From: Quillaja saponaria
Taxonomy: Eukaryota > Streptophyta > Magnoliopsida > Fabales > Quillajaceae
Assembly: GCA_029379385.1 (NCBI GenBank)
Contig: CM055617.1
Coordinates: forward strand, 5,890,001 to 5,954,000
Direction: 5' to 3'
Length of the DNA stretch: 64,000 nt
Shown here in pieces: positions 12,547 through 25,189 of this stretch. The translations under genes were made by a program, and so were the position numbers. Numbering within the stretch: position 1 is the first letter of the stretch; the number at the start of each line of letters is the position of its first letter. Under the pieces are notes generated by a model. That model saw nothing but the letters and a program-made list of their open reading frames with translations. It did not search any database and was not told the DNA's origin.

Positions 12547-13645
12547 GACTACAGACTGTTAATGGCACTGCTTCGCTTTCAAGAAATGGGCTCTGTCCGA
12601 TTGATGTAGAAATTGAAAATGTGGAAGCTTGGAACTGTTTCAATGGCGGAATTGTGTGTTACAATTTGGGGAGAACAACAACGAGCGGAACCCTAAGGTC
12701 TCCAACTCTCTCTCTTGGAGAGACGCAACACAAGTGACCGTGACGCTTCACCTGAGTTACAGTGACTTTTATATAATATATGTAGGATTCCACTTCATTG
12801 TTACCTGTTCTAGTTTCATCTTAAAATCAAATCTATCTTTCAATGCTTTCTTGTAATATTAATATCCATTTACTTGACTATTTGTCTCCTAGTGTTTTAT
12901 AAACCATACAAAAAATTAAAAAACCCATTTTTCTTTGTTTCAATAAAACCAGAAAAATAATTTATTTCTTATCTATTTTTCTTTTGCTAAATACTAATTA
13001 TATAATATTTATTCCGTCAAGGACTCTCTCTCTCTCTCTCCATATTTTTCGCAGAGAGGTACAGGGTAAAAGAAATTAATTGCACTTCATCCAAAAGTAT
13101 TAGAATGCATGCCTAATTTATCAATAATTCTTCTAAGTTTTCTTCTTTTTTGGGTCTTTTTCTTAATCTGCTGATGCCAACTAATACATACCAATTAGAA
13201 CACTCAAGAAGCAGAAAACGACATCGTTTATGTGAATATTTGATTAAGTTTCACATAATGGACTAATGCAGCACAGCTGCTACATTCAAAGTTCCAGTCC
13301 TGCATTGTAAAGCTCCAAGCATTATATGTATGAGTTGGACCGGGGTGGGGTTCGTTCTTTGACCAAAAGCCCGTGTCCCTAGAGAGACTGATATCTTTAT
13401 TCTACAATATACCATCACATTAAGCAACCACATTTTGGAATCCATTAAGTTTGCTCAGTCAATAATGCTGTCACCTTTTTTTCTTTTCAAAATTCAGCCA
13501 TGGTGTCTAAGGCACAGCACTTGGTACAAAGCAAATTTGGTATAACTTAGCCAGAATGTGCACATTTTATCAAAAACATACAAGGGGGAAATAATGATTT
13601 TAATTTTACGCTAAATAAAGTTGAGCACAGATGTTAGACACTGCC
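12547..13645. other. EBS promoter region and uL4m 3' flank
   Basis: This is the upstream region of EBS (right of its start) and the downstream flank of the next minus-strand gene. A short CT microsatellite lies at about 13024-13040. No additional gene is supported. Confidence 0.6.
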
Positions 13646-16600
13646 TCAACGGTTGATTGGAGTGTTCATACGCTCAACAATTCTGTTTACAGCATCACGG
13701 GACATCACCAATGTGTCATGCAGTAGGATACTGTAGACATTCAAACCCTACAGAAAAGAATATGTGAGTGCCATTGTTGTCATGACATTGATAATTACAA
13801 AACAAAAATGTAACTTACAATTGAGGGAAGTACGTTCACAAAATGCAGATTTTGGGTAGCCAACTTCAACTTTTCATTTATTGGGCCACCATCTACCAGC
13901 AAAAGTTTCTTGGAGTTCTCCATTTGTTGGACATAGTTCGCAATATTCTTGGTTTTATGTGTGGGGACCTCCAAATCCTCAAACACAAGAAGCTGTCCAG
14001 CCATGTACAAATTTCTCATATACAATTGTTATCAGTGTTCTAAGAACAAGACAGGCCTGGCCAGATTAACCAAAAACCAGCAACAGACTGGAACCAAACA
14101 TTTTAACAACAATCTGGAACCAAACCACCGAACCGGCCAGGGACCAACAGTGGCCGGTTCAGATGGTCTGCAAAGTGGAAAAAATAAATAAAATCTGAAT
14201 TTTACACCGCAAAGATGGTTTGAGCCATCAATCTCAAAGTAAGAGTAAGAGCTTGTGCATATTCCAACAAATTAAAATATAAATGCTGCATAATGCAAAT
14301 TACTAATCATCATATAATTGTATATTTGTATTTTTTTTCTTTTCTATAATACTAACAATTACATAGAAATTAAATATTAGTTAAATAGAAAATTATCTAA
14401 TAAATTAAACTCAAAATTCTTAAATTCTCTCTTATCATAAGAAAAAGAACACTTTAATACATTATCAACCTCATGAAACTTGTCAAAGTAATATATACGT
14501 ATTTATATTTGAATCCTGGTTGAAGCTCTATACCTTGAACCTCCCTGATGACCAGTTCAGTTCTCAGACCAATGATTTAACAGCCAACAGTATGGCTAAG
14601 ACAATCTAACCCACCCTGCTAGAGTTATCAAAGGCTTTGGCAATGAAAACGATAGACGTTCAGGAAGCAATTGAGTAATAGAGGGTCAAGAACTCTCCAA
14701 ACAATTAGATAATTTGGGACAAATGTACTTCTATAAAACATGACCTACACTGCCGTACTGTACGTGACCTATAAACTAGTGATTGGAGCAGAGAGGCTAA
14801 GCTTACAACAAGCTTCCTGCTTCCATGAGCATATTTTCTTGACAAAAGACATTTCTGGATGAAGTGTCAGTTGGAAAACTAAGCTGTGGTTATGAGAATC
14901 ATGCCATTCTGCATGTTCATGCGTGAGAGTTATGAAAGCAAATGATTCAGGTTCCTTTTGAGATAATCATACAGAACTGAGTAGAGCACTTTAGGTTGTA
15001 GCTACCTACCAGAACTGGAGCTAAAAAGCATAAATATTACCCTATTTAGAGATCAGAAAGGCCTACACATAAAACAGGATCTAAAACTGAACGAAACCAT
15101 AACTTCACTTTGTATGTGACAGAGAAACAGAGACTTGCCTTTCCTTCTGCTGCACGAGCTGACAGAGCAATCTTCAGACCCAGACGCCGAACCTTCTTAT
15201 TGAGCTTGAATGCATGGCTTCGAGGCTTTGGGCCATGCATGATGGCACCCCCTCTGAACTGTTACCAACCATCAAATTATCAGACAACTTTTGCATCATG
15301 AGATTCATGATCCAACACAGCAGAACAAGGAAGTTCCAAAAGAGAAAATGAAATAGAAAAACACTGATAATTTGGAAAAGCATCACTACCTGAGGCCCAC
15401 GCAATGTTCCATGCCTTGCTCTGCCAGTACCCTTTTGATTCCAAGGCTTTCTCCCGGTTCCACTAACCTCACTAATAGTTTTCGTTGAATGTGTTCCCTA
15501 TACACCCACTCAATCAATATTGGCTCAGTATAGTATATACAAATTGCTGATAACTACATTTTGCCGAAAAGTTATACATATACATGAGTGTGTGTTCCGT
15601 ATACACCCACTCTCTCCCCAGTATATAAATGTGCGTGTGTCTTTGTGTGTGCCTAGAGAGAGAGAAAGATTGATTGGATAAAAGACTACAATTCAATATT
15701 CATTATTTCGTGGCAGATTTCATACCCTATATGTTCAGTAATATCTACAGAAATATAATTAGAAGTCTCCCTAATACAAAAGTATAGAACTTCCCAGTTC
15801 CTAACATTCCCTATTTGCATAGAAAAAAATGAGTTTCAGGTGTCAAACATTGAATAATCACTACCTGTTGTCGTTTCGCAAGCTGCCATCTAACAACACG
15901 ATGAATAATATCCTTCCTAATAGGCAAGTCAAAAACATCCCCAGATAAAACCATGAAGCCTTTGTCTTCATTGTGAAAGTTTGTGACTGGAATTAAAAGG
16001 TCCTGACAACGTCCTACATAACACATTCTGTTAATAAAACACTGCTAAAGCTTATAACTAGATATAACTAGTAACATTAAACTTGCCCGGTATTCATGAA
16101 TTGATAGGTGATGTCATATAAGTGAAAGATAATCGATTGTGTAAAACAACTTAGAGAACTTAGATGCAGCTAAAAAATTCAAATGGTACATCTGGGCTAA
16201 GGTAACCCCTCCACCCTTGTTCATAGAAAGGATAGGCGAGGAGGAGGTGCAATTTAGATCTAAAGGTCACTGGCTCTGAATTCAATGAAACATTTGATAA
16301 TAAACTTTCCCAAACACAATTCTAATGAGGAAAAACTACAAACAGAGGAAATTCCATTATCTCAAATCTCAAGCATGGTCCCCTTGGAAATCATTCTATG
16401 TTATACTTTGTCCCTTGTCAACACTCAAAAGTAAGCACCATAGCTTAATATTTTCTCACCATATGCTTATGGTAACTACATATGATGCAATATAACCGTA
16501 AACTGGAAGCCAATACATGAAGCTCTTTGCACATTATTATTGACCAGCCATAGTACTTCTAGACAAACAAGTACCAATTGATTTCATTATACAAAGTCTG

Positions 16601-17187
16601 AAAATATCCTTCACACCTATACTACGCTCAGCTGTCACCACAGGCTTTGTGGACAATAAGTCAGAAGGAAATGGAGCTTCATCCGATCCAGGTGTTAAAA
16701 TAGTAGTTGAAAGATGCCGATAAGAAAGGAATAAAGACCTACCCTGCATTATATATATAAAACAATTTACTTAGAGATCTGTAAAGAAAGGCCAAGAGGA
16801 CAAAGAGGGGCAGAATTGATCATTAAAATAATCAGCTGTTTTTCAAATTTAAAGAAAAAATAACTATATAAAGAAAGCAAAATGAAATCAATGAGGAAAT
16901 ACCCAGGTAACACTTGAAGATTCCGTAGAAGCTGAGCTGTCAGCAGAAAAACTACCATACATATCTGCAAATGCAAGATTGTCCAAAAATTAGAAAAGGA
17001 TGAAGAAGAATATGCAAATTAGACTTTTGGAACAATAGACAGCAGCATAAAATGAAGAAATACATAAAGTCTCACCATGTGAAGTACGAAATGATCTATA
17101 CCCCACACTTGTTGAATCACAGCAGCGGCCTACTGAACTTAAGGACCCAAAAGAACGAAAAAGCCTTCTGGATATTGACACCGCCAT
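13646..17187 (-). CDS. mitochondrial large-subunit ribosomal protein uL4 (L4/L1 family)
   Basis: Eight exons give 317 residues: 17187-17076, 16964-16903, 16743-16617, 16013-15865, 15497-15390, 15258-15139, 13992-13819 and 13747-13646. The first 100 residues are Ser/Arg-rich and look like a mitochondrial presequence ([18 protein letters not shown]). The L4 core then follows with the signature [20 protein letters not shown], then [37 protein letters not shown] and [19 protein letters not shown], ending in ERMNTPINR. uL4 binds 23S-type rRNA early in large-subunit assembly and lines the exit tunnel. The intron after exon 6 uses a GC donor (AAG|GCAAGT), the usual context for GC-AG introns; the seven other introns are compatible with GT-AG. 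The exon 3 donor was chosen at 16617 because it alone keeps frame with the exon 4 acceptor. Confidence 0.92.
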
Positions 17188-19774
17188 GCTTCAAGAAACA
17201 AAAAGGACTTGTCCAAAAATAAATTCAATTGCAGCAAGTTGATTTTCAGCCGTTAATCTAAGGCCACAGAAAACCAGTGTTCAGAAACTTACTAACATGT
17301 GAAGCATGGATACAGATAGAGTATCGGATACGATTCACCAATTTCTAAAAAACTAGGATAGGATAGTTGAATTAAATATTTTTAAATATAAAATGACATG
17401 AATATTTTAAAAGGCATTCATGTTGCAGAACACAACCAATGACTGCATAAAAGTTATTTCTTGTTATGCCAAGTTGTCCTCGGCCATTATATCAGATGTG
17501 CAAGAAAAATATACTAGTACAACAGGAATACCAGCTTCTTCTCATTCCTAAGTCTTTACAATTACAAGCCAAATCAACTTTCACGAGAAAATAATGTTTC
17601 TAACAGATTCTTTTAGGGCACAACAATTACCTTAATGTTCATATAGAAGATAGAAGCATTTTATGCTCAACAAATCCACCTGTCTTCTATCGAAGGGGGC
17701 TCAAAGAACTGCAATTAGTGAACTCGATTTTGGTGAAAGCACATCTTGTTTTATAATTAAGAGTATTTATCATAACCATTTATGCTCATCCTTTTAGTGT
17801 CAAAATCCAATTTATGTACTTGATCCATAAGAAAATATGTGCTTGACCCACAAACATATCATGAAAAAGCAAGCAAATATTGGCAAATTTTCAAGGTGAA
17901 GAGGAAAAGTGGAAACAGGACATATCCATTTAGAGACTCAGAATATCATTTACTAACCAGAGCTGCCGGACAAGTTAATGTTGGTTTCAGAGGTCAGAAG
18001 AAATCTGCCGTAATTGAACGACGCTGAAAAGGGGTTTTGAGATGAAACCAGAACTTGAAGTTGAAGTGTTGAACCGAGAGAAACCAATAACTAGAGCTTG
18101 AGCTTTCGAGCTATGGCTTACTTCGCGATCAGCCACAGAGTGTTGTTTTGAGAAAGGAGGCAGCGAAGCTATACGAGTGGAAAATTGATAAAAACCCCTT
18201 TTTCTTATTTCGGGCCTTAAACCCCTATATACTGGCCTTGAAACCTGGATCAATTTGGTCCAATGGGCTAACCCCTTTTTCTATTTTATATGGACTTACT
18301 AAAACAACCCTAGTATTTGTAATTTGAGAAAATCAATACTTTGACTCCATATTTAAGATAAATAAAAAGTTAATGTTATTATAAAATAACTTTGAAAAAA
18401 ATACTAAAAAGTTATACTTATTTTTTAAAGTAATAAAAAAAATCCTATTTTTATTTTTCTTTGCAAATGAACCCTTACTTATTTTTATGTTTTTCTACAC
18501 TTGTCTATATTTCTTTCTTTCTTTTTTTAAAAAAAAAAAAAAATTATTTGACAAATGTATAATTAGATAACCCAGTTTGAATACTAAATAAAATAAGTTA
18601 TCTTTTTCATTAATTTTTATGATATGAATGATAAAAATATCAGTATATACAAATTTAAAAGATAAGTTTAAATATTTGAAGAAAGAAAAGTAAACAATTT
18701 ATTTGTAAAAATTTACACATGAAAAGAATTTTTTTTCTTTAATTTTTTGAGGAATAATATGCTTGAAAGGACAAGATGTAAATATTTTATATTCTTTAAT
18801 TAATAATTATATCATAAAATTTATACTATTATTTTTAATTCTAAACATAAGAATTTAAAAATAATTTATAAAGTTATGACAAGATTTCAATTTATAAAAC
18901 AAATTATCTGAAATGAAAATTTTTAAAAATGATTTATTTGTTATAACAAGATTTTATTAAAGTTTAGTGATATTTAAATTTTTATTTTTCTCCATAAAAA
19001 TCATTATTTTTTTTCAACATTTTACTTATATATACATGGAATACATATATTTTATTGTAATAAAAAATATGATTAAATTATAAATTAAAATTAAGGCTAG
19101 CGTAAATTGTCTATTTTTTGTTCAAGTTGTTAAATTTATCTTTCAAATTTAAATATATATAAATATATATATATATATATTTGTTATTCCTATCATTAAA
19201 ATTGAAAAAAATTAACTTATTCAATATTTAAACACGATTTTTTTTTACTTCTACATGTTTTTTTTCCTAAAAGCTATTTTATTTTATGTTTAAAGTTATC
19301 TTTCAACACCATCATCTTTCCATCGAGAGAAAAGCTAAAAACAAATAGAAGTCTAGTTCTGACTGAATTTTATATCAAATTTTCTTGACCCCCAAATGTC
19401 TACTCATCAAGAGTGAAAAAAATGTACAGATCATGGAGCACATAAATTTGGACAAAATTGGAAACCTATCTTCCTCAATGTAATATTAAAGAAAAGATAA
19501 ACACTAATTAATTTGTTTGCTAAGTTCACACTTCAATTTATCTATAACCACATTGAAAACACTACTAATAGAGTATGACATGTCATACATAAATGAGTAG
19601 GAATATTAATTTTATAATCCAAGATTACATAAAATACCAATAACTACATGCATCTTAATACATTACAAGAAGAGGGTTAATATAAGTCATAGACTATCAA
19701 GAGTTTTAGAATAATATAGTTGCAATTTTCCACAAAATATAATCAGTGTAAAATCATAATTATCACCAAATTCA
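17188..19774. other. uL4m upstream region and STM-like gene 3' flank
   Basis: The uL4m promoter and possibly 5' UTR exons lie in about 17190-18250. An open minus-strand frame at 18253-17987 ends just before a plausible transcript start, but no family is recognised in it. From about 18340 to 19300 the DNA is extremely AT-rich with long A/T runs and a TA tract near 19160. It looks like decayed repeat sequence. No gene supported. Confidence 0.6.
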
Positions 19775-22700
19775 TCAGAGTAATGTGGGAGATAAATCCA
19801 TTGGAAATGGATTTCCCAAAACATTATCCATGTAATAATGTGGATGTGTTGCATCCATCACTACAAACTGCATGTCCTCTGAAGGCTTCCAGTGCCTTTT
19901 TCTTTGATTAATAAACCAGTTGTTTATTTGCTTCTGATCCAAACCTGTTGATTCTGCAAGAGCCAGCTTCTGTGACTCCTGTTATAAACACATGAAAATC
20001 AAATGCACCATATGATTAAACATCAATCCAACAATCTCGTCATGCTCATAAATATTCAAGTCTCGAGCAAGATTATTTATCAATTATCGATGACATACCG
20101 ATGGATAAGGCCATTTGTAATGTCTGCTCCACCAATCTAGTAGTTGCTGCCTTGCTTCTTTAGGCAGCTTTCCTTTCTTCCTCTTCTTCATGAATTCTTG
20201 CTTAAGACTTCCAAGATATCCGCTGTATTTGCGCAAAAGCTGACCTTTCAGTTCCTGATCTTCAGCCTGGGGATCTATAAAGTGGTTATGAACATCAACA
20301 TCCTCTTCAGATGATCCATTCCTATCAGTAGCCTCATTACAAGCTGATGATAGCATGAATTAATAATGTTAAGCAGTAGCAGTCAAGCATACGTACATTA
20401 CACTATATAACCACATTTTCAGTTAATTATTATTAAATAAGAAAAAATTTGCTCCCAAGGGGTTGGGTTCACAAACTAATTCTGTGACGATCCAAGTATG
20501 TGTTTGTGATGTGTAGGGTTGTGACAAATTAAGAGTGCATAAACAACACTTTCATGGTTATAAGTTAAAGCCAACACACCAATTAACTCTTCAGGACCAT
20601 GGCCATATGCAATTCATCTCAGCTAAGAATTATAATTATGTAACTCTAATCCATTCTTTCACTAAATTAACTTTTGTTAAGCTCCACCACATAATAACCA
20701 TTAGACTTGTTCAAATAAGCAGAAAGCATATGAACTTTCTGAATCGTGAGAAGCAATATGTCAAACATTTGAGCTACGCGAAAGAGGCCGTTTCCTATAC
20801 ATATTTCTCCAACCACTGAGATTATTATTGAACTCCTCAGAATTACTGTCTACATATATATAAAATTAAAAGAACAAGATCTAATCATTAGAAAAGTATT
20901 GGTTTATCAGAATGAAAGTCAATAAAAACTCTGCATAAAGAGTCTGATTTCTATAAAGCCTGTTCCTGATGAAAAACGTAGTGGCTCTTTTTAAACCCTT
21001 ACATTCTCTTTTCTTCTACCCCCAAAAAGTAAAAATGAGTATACTATTTAGCCATGTAGACACTAGCTATAACCTATGAGGATCTTCTTTTTATGCATAA
21101 GAGGGGGCAGGGGAGAACTATCCAGGAGTATCAATCTAACAATTAAAAACAAAAAAATATTGACGAGACCACACTCAACATTGAAATTAGTTTAGTAGGC
21201 AAGAAACTAAAGTAGAATCTACTGGATTAACTGGATCAGTTCTCACAAAAACTTGAAACTCAATCACAGATGAAAGTTAGACAGACACAGGTTTCCTAGA
21301 ACTCTGGTTCTGTTCATAAACCCTCTTCAGTAACAAAGCATAACCAACATTCTCCATCACAAATATTAAATTCAAAATCAAGTCATTCCATTTAACAAGC
21401 AAGGCTAATGATTTTTATAGGTGCATGATGAATTACAATGTTTGTGTATCTCATACAGACTATTTATGGCATCTTCATGTAACTATTGATAGACAATCCT
21501 ACTGAAGATAAGACTGATTTAACAATAGTGACGAAGCTAGATGTGACACTCACAACTTGTTTGAATAAATGTCTCATTGAAAAGGACAGATTGTATATAC
21601 ATATGGTATGGAAAGTTTGAACCTTGATATTTCATTGCTCATATTCATGATGTATACTCGTATAAATTGCTATTCTTTCTTCTTACCTCCTCCCACTTAC
21701 TCCAGATGGCTTCAGCATTTTGAAGTTTGAACCAATTCTCATAATTGCAGTTCTAAATTATAGAAACACTCAAAAAACAAACTTTACAAATCTAACCCAG
21801 ACCTAGCAACTGGCTTTATTCCTGGAAAATCAGATTGATGGGAAGAAACCCTAGATTGGTTCAACTTCAAACCCTAAATTATTAAACCAAGTCCAATTGC
21901 CCACTTCCACCTTGTCTAAAACTTTCATCTCTATGCTTGGACCTTTAACTATATAGTATTTAGATACAGAACCAGAAACCCTTAGTGTCAGAGTACGGAA
22001 CCACAAATTAGGGAAATTACCCATACAGGCTATTTTGATTAATAAAAACCTTTTACGTAGTTTTCTACAAATAGTTGCAAATAATTGTGTGAATATCAAA
22101 CCAACACACAGGCAATGTATGGAAATTGAAAGAAACCAACAAAAACCCATTTAGTGCACAAACAACGAGAAGAGATCAAAGGCAAAGGAATATGTACCTC
22201 TCCCCCCTCTCTCCATCTATGTTTTGACAGAAATAAACACCTTTTGTGTATGAATACCCTGACTATAATAGCTATCAAGCATCCTAAAACAGTCTCATAC
22301 ATGGTACTAAAGGAAAAACATGAATGAACCAACCAACCTAGCTAGCAAGCATTCAAAAGAGAACATTGAAAAACTAATTATACAAGCCCAACACTTATAT
22401 ATGCAAAAACATCAACATGCATGGGATAGTCATCTAATTATATATAACAAAGACGACAATAAATCCAATTAATAAAAAAACAAAAATTAATTTTAGAGGA
22501 GGATAGCCAGCACCAGAATCAGAAGATGGAATTGTAAGGGCTTTGAACTGGCACTCAATCCTTTGAAGAAAGAGCATGGCTTCTTTAAAGGGTTTTGAGA
22601 GTTCTTGCTCATATTTTGTCAGCATCTCACAGTAAGCTTCCATGAACTGATCTAAAGCTGGATCATCACCAATACACCCAGTGCCTGCAGTGTGATCACC

Positions 22701-23460
22701 CAGTGTGGCTGCAGATGCACATGCTTGTTCTAACCTTTCCACCACTTCAGGTGGTGCTCCAACCTGTTAAGAGCATGTATTTTAACAATTAGGTCAAAAA
22801 TCTCTCTCTAGGGAAGATGAGCCATAAAAGGTGCCATACATGAAAAAACAAGCTGTCTTAATCATATTTGCTTCAAAGTTCAAAAGGGTTTTGAGTTTAG
22901 ACACTTCTCTTCTCTTATGGGACATAATTTCAGAAAAAAAACACATTGAAAAAATAAAGAAAGAGAAGTTATGATTCACAGATCCATATGGTCAAAGAAA
23001 TGAAGTCTAAAGAAAAACCCAGTTTCTTTTTTGCTCTGATCCTCACTTTCTGGCAATTAACATAAGCAGCCAAGAGACGGTGGTAATGAGGATGAGCCAT
23101 GATCTTGTCCTTCACAGATGAACTTGAAGAGCTACCAGCTGTGTTGTTGTTGTCCATGAAATAACAACCTAATCCACCAGTATTGCTATTATTGTTGTCA
23201 TGATGGTGGTGATTATTAGTAGAACTGGAAGGAAGCGGAAGGAGGAAGAGACTATTTGTGTCTGCTAGAGTACTATGGTTAGGATGATGAGAAGCAGCTT
23301 GAGCAAGCTGATGATGATGATTATGATGAGAAGTCACTAAAGGCATCATCATCATCATTGGTGATAATCCTCCTCCACCACCACCACTACTATTGTTCTC
23401 TCCAAAACCCGTCATACAAGTAGTAGTTCCATTAGCATTAGAACCACCACCACACTCCAT
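19775..23460 (-). CDS. STM: class I KNOX homeodomain transcription factor, SHOOT MERISTEMLESS-like
   Basis: Four exons give 370 residues: 23460-23047, 22763-22514, 20343-20099 and 19978-19775. The N terminus is low-complexity with a Met run (MMMMM), His-rich, Asn-rich and Ser-rich stretches. Then come KNOX1 (about 118-160, [20 protein letters not shown]), KNOX2 (about 171-214, [20 protein letters not shown]), ELK (252-272) and a three-residue-loop homeodomain (about 273-336) with [10 protein letters not shown] in helix 3. The tail, [20 protein letters not shown] then LSPTLL, is the STM-specific ending rather than that of KNAT1/2/6. STM acts in the nucleus with BELL partners to keep shoot meristem cells undifferentiated. 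The intron between exons 2 and 3 is 2.2 kb, and the upstream intergenic region is long. In related genes such regions hold conserved regulatory elements; I did not identify one by eye. Confidence 0.95.
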
Positions 23461-25189
23461 TCTCTCTTACACACTCACTTAACACTCACTATCTTATCCA
23501 GCTTGTTTAGTAATTGCCTTTATTATATGCAGCAGAAACAAACCCTTATTTCTCTCTCTCTTGATGGCTGGTCTGTCTAGCTCTCCCGGGTTTTATGCTA
23601 CAAAGTTTCAGGCTTCATACAAGAAAATCCTAAATAGTGATAGTGGTAATAGTAGTAGTACAGTAGCAGTGGGAGCTGGGTTTTCTCTCTTGGCTTTGTC
23701 TAGGAAAGCCTGCTCTCAGGTTTCCTTTGGAAAATGGGTGCTCATTAGCAATAACAATAACTTTCACACACAAACTCTGGCTATGTTACAGAGATAAGAC
23801 TAGAAGAAGAGGGCGGTGGTAAAAGAGAAAAAAGAAAAGAGAAGTTGTCTTGAAGAGGTAAGAGACCCTGGTTGGTTGGAAGAAAGCTTAGATTTTACCT
23901 TCCCAATGAAAACTCTCGCCCTCTTTTCTTGCACTGCCACTGAGGCACTGCCATTACTGGCGAAGAAATGAGGCTACTATTGCTAGATAGGAGTGTGTTA
24001 AGTGAATAAATACCAAGAAAGAGAGGAACGATCAAATCGAGGAAGAGCCAAGAAGTCACCTACTATTACTAATACTGATGATGGATTTTGATGGAGGGGG
24101 AAGGAAAAGCTTTTTGGGACACGGAATCACCTCTCTCTCTCTCTCTCTATCTTCTTTTCTTCTTACCATGCACTGGTGTTTGATGGCAATCTGTCCACTC
24201 AGTTTAATATTCTTACTTTTTATTGTCCTGTTCTTCCCCACAAAACTCATTACCACAGCTTATTTCTAATATACAATAATCCATTTAACAAATTATGTGA
24301 ACTTTCCTTTATATGTTTGACAAGAAAGAAAAACATAAGAGAAAATAAAACCATGGTTTCTCTCTTCTTAGCTCTGGTTAATTATTAGTCTCTGAAAAAG
24401 CTGGTAAAGTTAGTGTGACAGTCCGAATGTCTCTTATTTTTCTCTCTCTACTCTCTAGGTTTATCTCTCTACAATCTTCTTACACATCGTCTAAGCTAAG
24501 CTCTTCTGCTAGCTCTCTTGTGGAATACCATCGTCGCATATCGGATATATAAAAAGCTCCAATCAAATACTAACATATATATTGTCGCTTCTTCATTGTT
24601 CCCTAGGATTCCTGTAATCTCTCCTCTTTTAATGTGCATCTCTTTTCTCTCCCAAGTTTTAGAAGCATATAAAAGTTTATCTGATACGCATGTCACTTAA
24701 TTGGACTTCAATTTTCTTTACAAATCCTAACATGTTTTAAATGAGCGGCTCAATATCTACTCTTCCAAAATGTATCAATCTCAAAAAAAAAAAAAAAACC
24801 TATCCATTAAATTGACAACAGATTTCATGTTGTTCCGAATCCCACTTGAACAATGGTTACAGACATATATAATTGGTGCTTAATCTTAAACTTTGTTGCT
24901 CCCATGAATAAATAAAATCTTCATAATTATGATGATAATTGTTGTCAGGGACAATAGTCGTACTTTATGTGAGTTAATTGCAAGTGTTAAGAAATCTTTT
25001 CATTAGTATATTAAGAATTGTGAGGGACACCGTGATGATATTATTTTTGTAAGATATAATTTTATCTATTATTAGGAAAAAGTTGAGAATATGGACCATC
25101 AATTAAATAGATATTGTAATGGAATGAAGAAATTAACTAGCTATTAAAACAAAAAAAAGAACATTGTTATGAAAGATTACACTGTATAG
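23461..25189. other. promoter-proximal region of the STM-like gene
   Basis: This is upstream of the STM-like start codon. It is moderately CT-rich near 24130-24150 (CTCTCT run) and carries an A-rich tract at about 24783-24799. Open frames on the plus strand (for example 23561-23797) lie in the probable 5' UTR/promoter and match no family. The right part grades into the LINE relic. Confidence 0.6.

Noticed and set aside
13949..14191. Plus-strand frame opposite uL4m exon 7 and its intron
   Set aside because: Antisense to a conserved exon and without homology.
17987..18253. 88-codon minus-strand open frame upstream of uL4m
   Set aside because: No in-frame splice to the uL4m exons was found and its composition is not that of a conserved protein. 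It could be UTR sequence.
23561..23797. Plus-strand open frame divergent from the STM-like gene
   Set aside because: Lies in the probable 5' UTR/promoter, Ser-rich, no homology.
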